Under the pieces are notes generated by a model. That model was not told where the DNA came from. It saw only the letters and a list, made by a program, of their open reading frames with translations, and made no database searches. A DNA stretch of 33,504 nucleotides from Bacteroides sp. AN502(2024) (lineage in GTDB: Bacteria > Bacteroidota > Bacteroidia > Bacteroidales > Bacteroidaceae): positions 1 through 33,504 of the forward strand of contig NZ_JBGFSP010000010.1 of assembly GCF_041227145.1 (NCBI RefSeq). Direction: 5' to 3'. Of the stretch, positions 15,347-21,763 are shown piece after piece. The position numbers and the translations under genes were made by a program. Every line of letters begins with the position of its first letter. Position 1 is the stretch's first letter.

Positions 15347-15451
15347 TCATAAATTAAATATTAAACCTACCCCAAAACGGGGCTTTTGTTTCTGCAAAAG
15401 TGGCACTATCGAGCGACTGCAAGAAAAAGATATGCAAAGTTTTACACTCTT

Positions 15452-15483
15452 TTTGCCCACGTTTGCCGAAATCCGAAAATTTG
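15452..15483 (+). promoter_or_regulatory. Candidate promoter for the tRNA and/or structural operon
   Basis: TTTG at 15452-15455 and AAAATTTG at 15476-15483 are separated by 20 bp, one mismatch from the Bacteroidetes consensus. Transcription would start near 15490, just before the tRNA at 15497. This may serve the tRNA alone or also the capsid operon by readthrough. The leftward operon promoter was not identified. Confidence 0.45.
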
Positions 15484-15496
15484 CACCGTCAGACAT

Positions 15497-15570
15497 CGCG
15501 GGGTAGAGCAGACGGCCAGCTCGTGAGGTTCATTCCCTCAAGGTCGCGGGTTCGAGTCCCGCCCCCGCTA
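15497..15570 (+). tRNA. tRNA-Met(CAU)-like gene, initiator-like
   Basis: Folds as a full cloverleaf. Acceptor CGCGGGG (15497-15503) pairs with CCCCGCT (15563-15569), leaving position 1-72 unpaired (C-T) as in bacterial initiator tRNAs. The D stem is GAGC/GCTC, and the anticodon stem TGAGG/CCTCA has loop TTCATTC with anticodon CAT at 15531-15533. The T stem is GCGGG/CCCGC with loop TTCGAGT, and the discriminator is A15570. The 3' end continues CAA, so CCA is not encoded. Position 37 is T instead of the near-universal purine. The D loop has GG as expected. An elongator or tRNA-Ile(CAU) identity cannot be excluded. It stands alone between the two divergent late operons. Confidence 0.85.
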
Positions 15571-15606
15571 CAATGGTATTTTTAAGGTAAGACGATTGTT
15601 TCAGTT

Positions 15607-15647
15607 GCGGGCGGTAGTGTGATGCACACAGACGCCGCCCGCTTTTT
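15607..15647 (+). terminator. Strong hairpin plus T5 just upstream of the capsid operon
   Basis: GCGGGCGG (15607-15614) pairs with CCGCCCGC (15635-15642). Inside it GTGTG/CACAC (15617-15621 with 15625-15629) extends the structure, and TTTTT follows at 15643-15647. This is a textbook intrinsic terminator for the tRNA unit, but it ends only 11 nt before the ATG of the protease gene. The structural operon must therefore start within a very short space or read through it. Confidence 0.75.
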
Positions 15648-15658
15648 AAGACAGACAA

Positions 15659-16651
15659 ATGGCAAAAGAAGTAATCATAAGCACCAGCGGCCTGAACTGT
15701 TACGGCGGTCGCGTGCTGACATCAGGCATAGACCTGACACAGTTCCGGAAAAACCCGCTGCTGTTGTGGATGCACCGCCGCAGCCTAGACCGTGACGCCA
15801 TGCCTATCGGCCGCATCGACAACCTGCGCACGGACGGCGACCGCCTTATCGGTACGCCCGTGTTCGACCGGAACGACGAGTTCGCCAAAAAGATAGAAAG
15901 CAAGTGGGAGAACGGTTTTCTGCGCATGGCTTCGGCGGGCATCGAAATCATCGAGACCAGCGACGCGCCCGAATATCTGCTGCAAGGTCAGACACGGCGC
16001 ACCATCACCCGTTGCAGGCTGGAAGAGGTCAGCATCGTGGACATGGGCGGCAACGACGAAGCCTTGCAACTTTACGACAACAGCGGCAAAATGCTGAAAC
16101 TTGCCGCGGGCGAGGACAACGACGCATTGCCCCTGCTTGCACCCGAAAAGAAAGACGATCGGACGGGAACTACTCCCGCCGGTAAAACGAATAATCAAAC
16201 CAATAAATCAACTCAAAGCATGAACAAAGAAATTTTGCAGTTGCTCGGCCTGTCGGAAACAGCCACCGAGCAGGAGGCAGCGGGCGCGCTCCGCCTGCTG
16301 AAAGAAAAGGCCGACAAGGTGGAAACGCTCCAGCTTGCCGGCATTACGGCCGTTGTGGACGGTGCAATCGCCGAGAAGCGTATCACGGCTGATAAAAAGG
16401 CGCATTTCGTGAATATCGGCAAGGCTGCCGGCATCGACAGCCTGCGCGAGACCCTTTCTCTTATGCAGCCCGTCAGGAAGCCCACAGAGGTAATCCGCCA
16501 GACCGACACACCGCGAGACGACGAACCGAAGACCTACGCCAAACTGTCGGATGTCCCTGCCGCCGAGATGGAAAAGCTGCGCGAGGAAAAGCCGCAGGAT
16601 TACGAACGCCTGTACAAAGCCGAGTACGGGCATGGCATCCCGAAGAAATAA
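15659..16651 (+). CDS. Prohead protease-scaffold fusion (Mu gpI/gpZ-like)
   Basis: 330 residues. Residues about 1-145 resemble an HK97/U35-type prohead serine protease, with candidate catalytic H39 (in LWMHRRS) and S125 (in EEVSIVDMGGN), plus the SAG motif at 92-94. Residues about 145-190 are a charged, disordered linker. The rest (188-330) is helical scaffold (ATEQEAAGALRLLKEKADKV) with a conserved-looking acidic C-terminus. The protease cuts scaffold and possibly capsid during head maturation. As in Mu I/Z, an in-frame internal start (M188) can make scaffold alone. The major capsid gene follows. Confidence 0.88.
   Translation: MAKEVIISTSGLNCYGGRVLTSGIDLTQFRKNPLLLWMHRRSLDRDAMPIGRIDNLRTDGDRLIGTPVFDRNDEFAKKIESKWENGFLRMASAGIEIIETSDAPEYLLQGQTRRTITRCRLEEVSIVDMGGNDEALQLYDNSGKMLKLAAGEDNDALPLLAPEKKDDRTGTTPAGKTNNQTNKSTQSMNKEILQLLGLSETATEQEAAGALRLLKEKADKVETLQLAGITAVVDGAIAEKRITADKKAHFVNIGKAAGIDSLRETLSLMQPVRKPTEVIRQTDTPRDDEPKTYAKLSDVPAAEMEKLREEKPQDYERLYKAEYGHGIPKK
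16220..16651 (+). CDS. Internal-start scaffold protein (Mu gpZ-like)
   Basis: In-frame ATG at 16220 (M188 of the protease gene, MNKEILQLLGLSE) would give a 143-residue scaffold. The 35 nt before it are strikingly A-rich (AATAATCAAACC, AATAAATCAACTC) within an otherwise G+C-rich gene and look like the A-rich leaders before other starts here. In Mu the scaffold Z is made from an internal start of I. Internal initiation is inferred. Confidence 0.6.
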   Translation: MNKEILQLLGLSETATEQEAAGALRLLKEKADKVETLQLAGITAVVDGAIAEKRITADKKAHFVNIGKAAGIDSLRETLSLMQPVRKPTEVIRQTDTPRDDEPKTYAKLSDVPAAEMEKLREEKPQDYERLYKAEYGHGIPKK

Positions 16652-16671
16652 CCATTTAACAACCAACAACA

Positions 16672-17751
16672 ATGAGATTTTTTAAGTATCTGTTTACGGC
16701 CGTTTTGGCCTTGATTGCGTCCGTCGCCCTGAACAGTGCGGCGGGTGCGACGCTCGCCTGCGTGGCGGGCTTTTCCCCTGCCGCCGGTGTGGTGGCGGGT
16801 AACGTGGCGGGCTTGCTGGCACGTGTCGCCCTGCCGCAGGGGTGCGCCTGTGAAACCGTGTTCACTGAAATCTGGACGGGTGAAATGATTAAGGCGTTCC
16901 GCACGGCCGCCGAAAGCCTCGGATGGTATGACCGGATCAAGAGTTACGACCAGTACGTCGATAACGACGTTATCCACTTCACCGAACTGGGCGGCGACCC
17001 CGACGTGCTGGTGAACAACACCACCTATCCGTTGAACATTCAGGAACTCAAAGACGCGGACAAGCCTGTTCCGCTGGATCGTTTCGACACCACGGCCACG
17101 CCCGTGACCGATGACGAACTGCACGCTTGCAGCTATGACAAGATGGCAAGCGTACAGGAACGCCACCGTGAGGCACTGAAAGAGAAATGTATGCAGAAAG
17201 CCATCCATGCCATCGCACCCGCCGAAAATAAGACGACGTCGCCCGTGCTGGTGACTACGGGAGCCGATGACGGCACGCGCAAAAAGTTCACCGCCGCCGA
17301 CCTGCTCGCGTTGAAACGCAAGTTTGACGGGATGGGAATACCGAAGAAAGACCGTGTGCTGGTCATGTGCGGCGACCATGTGAACGACCTGCTGGAAACC
17401 GACCAGAAGTTCAAGGAACACTACAACATCAACCAGACCGAGGGCAAAATCTGCCGCCTGTACGGCTTCGACATCTACGAATATGACGGCACGCCGCATT
17501 ACAACGCCACCACGAAGAAAAAACTCGCATGGGGCGCGGCTACCGCCGACACCGACATGCAGGCTTCCGTGGCGTTCTACGTCGGCCGCATGATGAAAGC
17601 CAACGGCTCGGTACAGTTCTACCACAGCGAGGCGTCGAAAGACCCGCTTTATCACCGCAACCTCGTGAACTTCCGCAAATGGGGTATCTGCCTGCCGCTT
17701 TCCGACAAAAACTGCACGGCGGCCGTTATCAGCGCGAAGACTGCGGCTTAA
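16672..17751 (+). CDS. Major capsid protein
   Basis: 359 residues, directly after the protease-scaffold gene, which is the expected place for the coat subunit. The body (from about residue 60, VFTEIWTGEMIKAFRTA) is like capsid proteins of Bacteroides Mu-like phages: N-arm helices, VIHFTELGGDPDVLVNNTTYP, and a C-terminal SEASKDPLYHRNLVNFRKWGI region. Oddly, the first 55 residues are strongly hydrophobic, with a signal-like start (MRFFKYLFTAVLALIASVAL) and a second Ala/Val/Gly-rich segment (33-55). These may be removed by the prohead protease. The start at 16672 follows an A-rich leader and no better one is seen before residue 72. Confidence 0.85.
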   Translation: MRFFKYLFTAVLALIASVALNSAAGATLACVAGFSPAAGVVAGNVAGLLARVALPQGCACETVFTEIWTGEMIKAFRTAAESLGWYDRIKSYDQYVDNDVIHFTELGGDPDVLVNNTTYPLNIQELKDADKPVPLDRFDTTATPVTDDELHACSYDKMASVQERHREALKEKCMQKAIHAIAPAENKTTSPVLVTTGADDGTRKKFTAADLLALKRKFDGMGIPKKDRVLVMCGDHVNDLLETDQKFKEHYNINQTEGKICRLYGFDIYEYDGTPHYNATTKKKLAWGAATADTDMQASVAFYVGRMMKANGSVQFYHSEASKDPLYHRNLVNFRKWGICLPLSDKNCTAAVISAKTAA

Positions 17752-17764
17752 AGAGACGTGAACA

Positions 17765-18223
17765 ATGACTAAACTTCAATATCTGGTTATCCATTGCACG
17801 GCCACCCCCGCGGGTCGCGAAGTGAGTGCTGCCGACATCCGTCGTTGGCACACTTCGCCCGCCCCTGAGGGTCGCGGCTGGAAACAGGTAGGCTATACCG
17901 ACCTGTTCCACCTTGACGGCCGTGTGGAGCGTCTGGTGGCGAACAACGAGGACGCGAATGTCGATCCGTGGGAAATCACCAACGGAGCGGCAGGCTACAA
18001 CAGTGTAAGCCGCCATGTCGTTTACGCGGGCGGTTGCGATGCGGGCATGAAGCCGAAAGACACCCGTACGGCAGCGCAGAAAGAGGCGTTAAGGAAATAC
18101 GTGCTTGACTTTCACGCACGCCATCCTGATGTCAAAATCGTGGGACACAACCGGCTTGCGGCGAAAGCCTGCCCGTCGTTTGATGTGGCGGCGTGGCTTC
18201 TGGAAATAGGTATCAAACAGTAG
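17765..18223 (+). CDS. N-acetylmuramoyl-L-alanine amidase (endolysin)
   Basis: 152-residue T7-lysozyme-type zinc amidase (amidase_2). It cleaves the amide bond between N-acetylmuramic acid and L-alanine of peptidoglycan at lysis. Zinc ligands fit H10 (VIHCTATP), H128 (GHNRLAAKACP) and C136. Y44 and K134 match the catalytic Tyr and Lys of T7 lysozyme. There is no signal peptide, so a holin is needed to release it. It heads a lysis cassette with the next two genes. Confidence 0.93.
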   Translation: MTKLQYLVIHCTATPAGREVSAADIRRWHTSPAPEGRGWKQVGYTDLFHLDGRVERLVANNEDANVDPWEITNGAAGYNSVSRHVVYAGGCDAGMKPKDTRTAAQKEALRKYVLDFHARHPDVKIVGHNRLAAKACPSFDVAAWLLEIGIKQ

Positions 18224-18227
18224 TACA

Positions 18228-18611
18228 ATGAGCGCGGAACTTACAACCATAATTGTGTCGTCCCTCGTGGCGGCCGTGTCCGCCCCGTTGGGTGCGTGGG
18301 TGAACAGCAGGGTACTGCGGCAGAAATACCAGCTTGAACTTGACAACCTACGCGCGGAAATGAAACAGAAGTTTTCGACGGTTGAAAATAGCGAGCTGGA
18401 GAATGTGCGCAAGGCGAGCGACATACTTATGGAAAATATAGTCAAGCCACTCGAAAAAGAAATCAAATCATTACGCAAGGATGTGGACAAATTCAGAAAA
18501 GCCGTCGAAAAGATACCGTCGTGCCCTATGGCTGGCGACTGTCCTGTTTCTCGTGAGCTGCTCGTCGCAGAAGCGGCTGATGCGCACCGAGGTTCAGACG
18601 CGGATAGATGA
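18228..18611 (+). CDS. Single-span membrane protein, holin candidate
   Basis: 127 residues with an N-terminal transmembrane segment (residues about 5-25, LTTIIVSSLVAAVSAPLGAWV), then a long charged coiled coil (about 30-95) and a short tail. It lies 4 nt after the amidase and overlaps the lipoprotein gene out of frame by 131 nt. Position and topology suggest the holin or a membrane-anchored lysis partner. An Rz-like inner-membrane spanin is an alternative, since the overlap with a downstream lipoprotein resembles Rz/Rz1 arrangements. Confidence 0.6.
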   Translation: MSAELTTIIVSSLVAAVSAPLGAWVNSRVLRQKYQLELDNLRAEMKQKFSTVENSELENVRKASDILMENIVKPLEKEIKSLRKDVDKFRKAVEKIPSCPMAGDCPVSRELLVAEAADAHRGSDADR

Positions 18612-19011
18612 GAGTACGCAGGCGCATTTTGACAGCCTTGTGTGTGCACAGGTCACCTTGATGCTGGAACGTTTGACCGTCAGCGAGGGTGAAACGGTCA
18701 CGGACTTGGTGGTGTACGACACCGACAAACCTGCGGCCGACAGCGCGGGGCTGCCGCCCGTGAAAGCGGTGCTGCATAAGGAACATCGGCAGAAACAGCA
18801 GAACCGCGAGACGGTGCAGGCCGAAGTGCAGGCGGAGACGCAGGTAACGGCCGACACGGCCGAGGACAGCACGCAGCAGTCCGATAGTGTCCATACCTCC
18901 GAACAGAAACCGAGTGCAGGCACAGGCATCCTGCGGTTTGGTACGGGCATGTTCCTGCTGGCGGTATCCGTCCTTGCGATCCGGATATTTTACAAACGAA
19001 TTAAACGATAG
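18481..19011 (+). CDS. Lipoprotein with C-terminal TM segment, u-spanin candidate
   Basis: 176 residues. A basic N-terminus and hydrophobic segment end in the lipobox LVSC with C27, predicting an outer-membrane lipoprotein. A long polar, Gln/Glu/Thr-rich periplasmic region follows (about 28-148), and a second hydrophobic segment (about 150-170, GMFLLAVSVLAIRIFY) ends in basic residues. Lipid anchor at one end and inner-membrane anchor at the other is the architecture of unimolecular spanins (T1 gp11 type), which fuse the two membranes at lysis. It overlaps the holin-like gene in another frame. The start is chosen because it gives the lipobox. Confidence 0.7.
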   Translation: MWTNSEKPSKRYRRALWLATVLFLVSCSSQKRLMRTEVQTRIDESTQAHFDSLVCAQVTLMLERLTVSEGETVTDLVVYDTDKPAADSAGLPPVKAVLHKEHRQKQQNRETVQAEVQAETQVTADTAEDSTQQSDSVHTSEQKPSAGTGILRFGTGMFLLAVSVLAIRIFYKRIKR

Positions 19012-19015
19012 AATC

Positions 19016-19375
19016 ATGGCAACGAACAAGACCAAAGAAAAAGAAACGGCCGCTGCACAGGCAGTCCCGACACCCGAAAAGCAGGAGGCGCAGCCTGCAA
19101 CCGTAACCTCCACAGAGGAAAAAGCCGCTGCGGCTGCGCCCGCACCGGAAAAGGCCGATAAAAAAACCGAAACAAAGGCTGCTGCGGCCAAAGAGGAAAA
19201 GAAGCCGAGACCCGCGGCCAGTGTTCTGGAAAAAGCGGGCAAGGCCGCCATCGCGCGGCACGGCTTCAAGGAAGTATTCGTAACGTCCGACGGTCAGGCG
19301 TTCCCGTTGCGCTCGGATGCGCAGCACCATGCCACCGATCTGACAAATAAGGAAATCATCAAAGTAACGGAGTAA
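19016..19375 (+). CDS. Ala/Lys/Glu-rich structural-region protein
   Basis: 119 residues from ATG 19016 (MATNKTKEKETAAAQ). An in-frame ATG at 18887 would overlap the spanin gene and is less likely. The first 75 residues are low complexity (A, E, K, P) and probably disordered. The last 45 form a small domain (HGFKEVFVTSDGQAFPLRSD). Its stop overlaps the sheath start (TAATG). Function unknown; a head decoration or tail accessory protein is possible. Confidence 0.6.
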   Translation: MATNKTKEKETAAAQAVPTPEKQEAQPATVTSTEEKAAAAAPAPEKADKKTETKAAAAKEEKKPRPAASVLEKAGKAAIARHGFKEVFVTSDGQAFPLRSDAQHHATDLTNKEIIKVTE

Positions 19376-20547
19376 TGAACAGCTTAAAAATAGAAAGACA
19401 AAACGGCAATGTGCCCAAAAGCGTGGCAGGTGAAGACCACGTGTCGGGCTTTATCGCTTATCTGGCTGACGCGGAAATCCCCGACGGCTTCAAGACGGCG
19501 CATGTGCAGGCCGTTTCGACCATCGACGCGGCCGAGGCGTTGGGCATCACCGACAAGGCCGACAGTTGGTCGGTGAAAGTGCTGCACTACCAGCTTTCGG
19601 AGATATTCCGCGTCAATCCGAGCATATCGCTTTACGTGGGTATCTTCACGAAGCCGAACAGCTACAAGTTTACCGAAATCAAGACGGTGCAGAACTTCGC
19701 CAGCGGCCGCATCCGCCAGATAGCCATCTGGTGCGGCGACAAGGCTTTCAGCGCGGACGATGTTACCGCCATTCAGGGTGTTGCCGACGCGCTCGACACC
19801 GAAAATGCGCCGCTTTCCGTGTTGTATGCCCCGAAAGTGTCCGCCGTGGGTAACATGCCCGCGGACGCTGCAGGTGCGAACCAGTGCCGCGTCAGCGTCA
19901 TAATCGCGCAGGCAGGCAGCGGAACGGGCGCGGAACTCTACGCGGCCGAGGCCAACAAGACGGCTAAAAACACCGTGTCGGCCATCGGCGTTGTGCTGGG
20001 GCTTCTCTCTTCGGCCGCCGTACATCAGTCCATCGGCTGGGTCAAGAATTTCCCCACGGGCGTGAATGTACCCGCCTTTGGTGACGGCACGCTTTACCGC
20101 GACCTTGACAAGGCACTTGTTGAGCAGCTGGACGGCGGCCGTTACCTGTTCTTCGTTACCCATGTGGGACAGGCGGGCAGCTACGTGAACGACAGTCACA
20201 CGATGGACAGTGCCATCAGTGACTACGCCATGATAGAAAGCGTCCGCATGATGGACAAGGCCGTGCGCGGTGTGCGCACCTACCTTATCCCTGAATTGGG
20301 CGGCAACATCTACATCGACGCTGACACGGGCAAGATGCAGGCGTACAGCATCAGCCATTTGGAAACGACGGCGGGCAAAGCCCTCGAAGATATGGAAAAG
20401 GCGGGCGAACTGTCGGGCTACAAGGTGGAAATCGACCCCGATCAGGATGTATTAAGCACCAGCGAGGTGGAAATCGTTATCCGACAGGTGGCCGTGGGTG
20501 TCATGCGTAAAATCAAAGTAAAAATCGGATTTGCTAAAACAGTATAA
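19375..20547 (+). CDS. Contractile tail sheath protein (Mu gpL-like)
   Basis: 390 residues. The sheath surrounds the tail tube and contracts to drive it into the cell. The length and the C-terminal region (LEDMEKAGELSGYKVEIDP, then SEVEIVIRQVAVGVMRKIKV) fit the sheath family (DUF2586-like) of Mu-type phages. It is followed by a 146-residue tube protein, as expected for a contractile tail (myovirus morphology). Start coupled to the previous stop. Confidence 0.88.
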   Translation: MNSLKIERQNGNVPKSVAGEDHVSGFIAYLADAEIPDGFKTAHVQAVSTIDAAEALGITDKADSWSVKVLHYQLSEIFRVNPSISLYVGIFTKPNSYKFTEIKTVQNFASGRIRQIAIWCGDKAFSADDVTAIQGVADALDTENAPLSVLYAPKVSAVGNMPADAAGANQCRVSVIIAQAGSGTGAELYAAEANKTAKNTVSAIGVVLGLLSSAAVHQSIGWVKNFPTGVNVPAFGDGTLYRDLDKALVEQLDGGRYLFFVTHVGQAGSYVNDSHTMDSAISDYAMIESVRMMDKAVRGVRTYLIPELGGNIYIDADTGKMQAYSISHLETTAGKALEDMEKAGELSGYKVEIDPDQDVLSTSEVEIVIRQVAVGVMRKIKVKIGFAKTV

Positions 20548-20549
20548 CA

Positions 20550-20990
20550 ATGGCAAGTGTAATCAACAACGGCATCCCCCTTATCAACGGAATGCTTTGC
20601 TCGTGGGCTGACATCGTGGCAGCCATCAGCGGCGTACCTGTTACAGGTATCGTCGGCATAGAGTACGCCGACAATCAGGACGTGGTAAACAAGTACGGCG
20701 CAGGCCGCCATCCCGTCGGCCGAGCAAAGGGGCGCATCACCCCGACTGCAAAAATTATCCTGTATCAGGAGGAAGTGCAGGCTATCCAGTCGCAAGCCCC
20801 TAACGGGCGTATTCAAGACCTCGCGCCCTTTGACATCACTGTCACCTATCTACCCGACAGTGGTATCATCCATACGGACAAAATCCGCAACGTGCAGTTT
20901 TCGGGAAACAGTCGCAAGTGGAAAGAGGGCGACACGGGGCAGGAGGTGGAACTTGAACTCGTGCCGTCGCATATCGAATGGGGGAAGTAG
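20550..20990 (+). CDS. Tail tube protein (Mu gpM-like)
   Basis: 146 residues immediately after the sheath, with the beta-rich build of tube proteins (GVPVTGIVGIEYADNQDVV, KIRNVQFSGNSRKWKEGD). Tubes polymerise into the DNA channel inside the sheath. Assigned from order and length. No catalytic motif is expected. Confidence 0.8.
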   Translation: MASVINNGIPLINGMLCSWADIVAAISGVPVTGIVGIEYADNQDVVNKYGAGRHPVGRAKGRITPTAKIILYQEEVQAIQSQAPNGRIQDLAPFDITVTYLPDSGIIHTDKIRNVQFSGNSRKWKEGDTGQEVELELVPSHIEWGK

Positions 20991-21017
20991 TAGCCAATCA
21001 TTAAACAGTAAAAGAAC

Positions 21018-21365
21018 ATGGAAAATAACGAAACGAAACAGCCGCAGGGAAAGACCTATGACGGCGGTGTGACCGAGGAACAAATCAACAAATGGAAAGC
21101 CGTACACAAGCGTGTTATCCGCATTGACGTAACGGACGGTGAAGACTTACATGTGGCCTACTTCAAACGCCCGTCGTTGGAAACCATGTCAGCCGTCACA
21201 AAGGTTGGCAAGAACGACGAGGTAAAGAGTGCGACGGTGCTTTACGACAACTGTTTTCTGGGTGGCGATACGGAGATACGCGAAGACGCGCTGCTTTTCA
21301 TGGCAGCCTCGACGCAGTTGGGCAACATGTTCAACTCGTGCCTCGGTAGCCTAAAAAACTTGTAG
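21018..21365 (+). CDS. Tail assembly chaperone, short form
   Basis: 115 residues in frame 0, between tube and tape measure genes, where contractile- and long-tailed phages encode the tail chaperone. It keeps the tape measure soluble during tail assembly. The gene ends LGSLKNL-stop just past a slippery AAAAAAC. Its length and the frameshift site fit the Mu gp41/lambda G class. Confidence 0.85.
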   Translation: MENNETKQPQGKTYDGGVTEEQINKWKAVHKRVIRIDVTDGEDLHVAYFKRPSLETMSAVTKVGKNDEVKSATVLYDNCFLGGDTEIREDALLFMAASTQLGNMFNSCLGSLKNL

Positions 21366-21574
21366 AGGCGCACCAGCTTTCTGACGACGACAATAAGGAC
21401 GGTTTTCAAAAGGGGTGTGCCTTAATCCGCGCAAACCTCGGTCTTGACCCGATGGGTGGCAGTTATGAAGAATGGGCGGCGCATTACGCCGAGGCGTTAT
21501 GGCTGGAGAAGTTCCGAAACAGGAACCTTGCAGAAATGCTATCGGGAATGTTTGGGGGCAATGCCAGCCCTTGA
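21018..21574 (+). CDS. Tail assembly chaperone, -1 frameshift product
   Basis: At A AAA AAC (21353-21359) a -1 slip moves ribosomes from the short chaperone into an open frame from 21359 to the TGA at 21572-21574. It adds 71 residues (LVEAHQLSDDDNKDGFQKG...), for a 185-residue fusion like lambda gpG-T and Mu gp41/42. The extension is clearly coding (GGSYEEWAAHYAEALWLEKF) and has no start of its own near the slip site. The T-like domain recruits the tape measure protein. Confidence 0.85.
21353..21359 (+). promoter_or_regulatory. -1 ribosomal frameshift slippery site
   Basis: AAAAAAC read as CTA-AAA-AAC in frame 0 is the X-XXY-YYZ heptamer, six nucleotides upstream of the frame-0 TAG. The -1 frame continues 71 codons. 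Placement between tube and tape measure genes is the conserved place for this recoding event in tailed phages. Confidence 0.85.
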
Positions 21575-21703
21575 CGGCCGCTTGAAATCTTTGAACGCGG
21601 CACGGGTGAAAGCACCGAGCAGATAAAAGGGCATGATAACGATACCTATGCAGATAGGCAGCATTATAAACCATTTACCGATAAAAATCAAGACGCTTTC
21701 CAT
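21539..21703 (-). CDS. Possible antisense small membrane protein
   Basis: 54 residues from ATG 21701-21703 (MESVLIFIGKWFIMLPICIG), one or two close hydrophobic segments up to about residue 34, then a strongly basic tail (FKDFKRPSRAG), consistent with a cytoplasmic C-terminus. The codons are ordinary, and the DNA between the chaperone and tape measure genes has no plus-strand gene. A minus-strand promoter-like pair (TTTG-N20-TATTTTAG) lies just upstream. It could be a lysogen-expressed gene such as a superinfection exclusion protein. Function inferred only from type and position. Confidence 0.45.
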   Translation of the reverse strand: MESVLIFIGKWFIMLPICIGIVIMPFYLLGAFTRAAFKDFKRPSRAGIAPKHSR

Positions 21704-21731
21704 ACTCAAACAGTGTAAAGGTAACACGTTG

Positions 21732-21763
21732 CTAAAATAGTAAAAACAATCCGAATATGCAAA
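21732..21763 (-). promoter_or_regulatory. Candidate promoter of the antisense membrane protein
   Basis: On the minus strand TTTG (21763-21760) and TATTTTAG (21739-21732) are 20 bp apart, one mismatch from the Bacteroidetes consensus. The start codon is about 30 nt downstream. The element lies over the first codons of the tape measure gene. Confidence 0.4.

Noticed and set aside
15370..15382. CCCC-AAAAC-GGGG hairpin as a terminator
   Set aside because: Only a 4-bp stem, lying in the leader of the leftward head operon, with no T-run in that direction.
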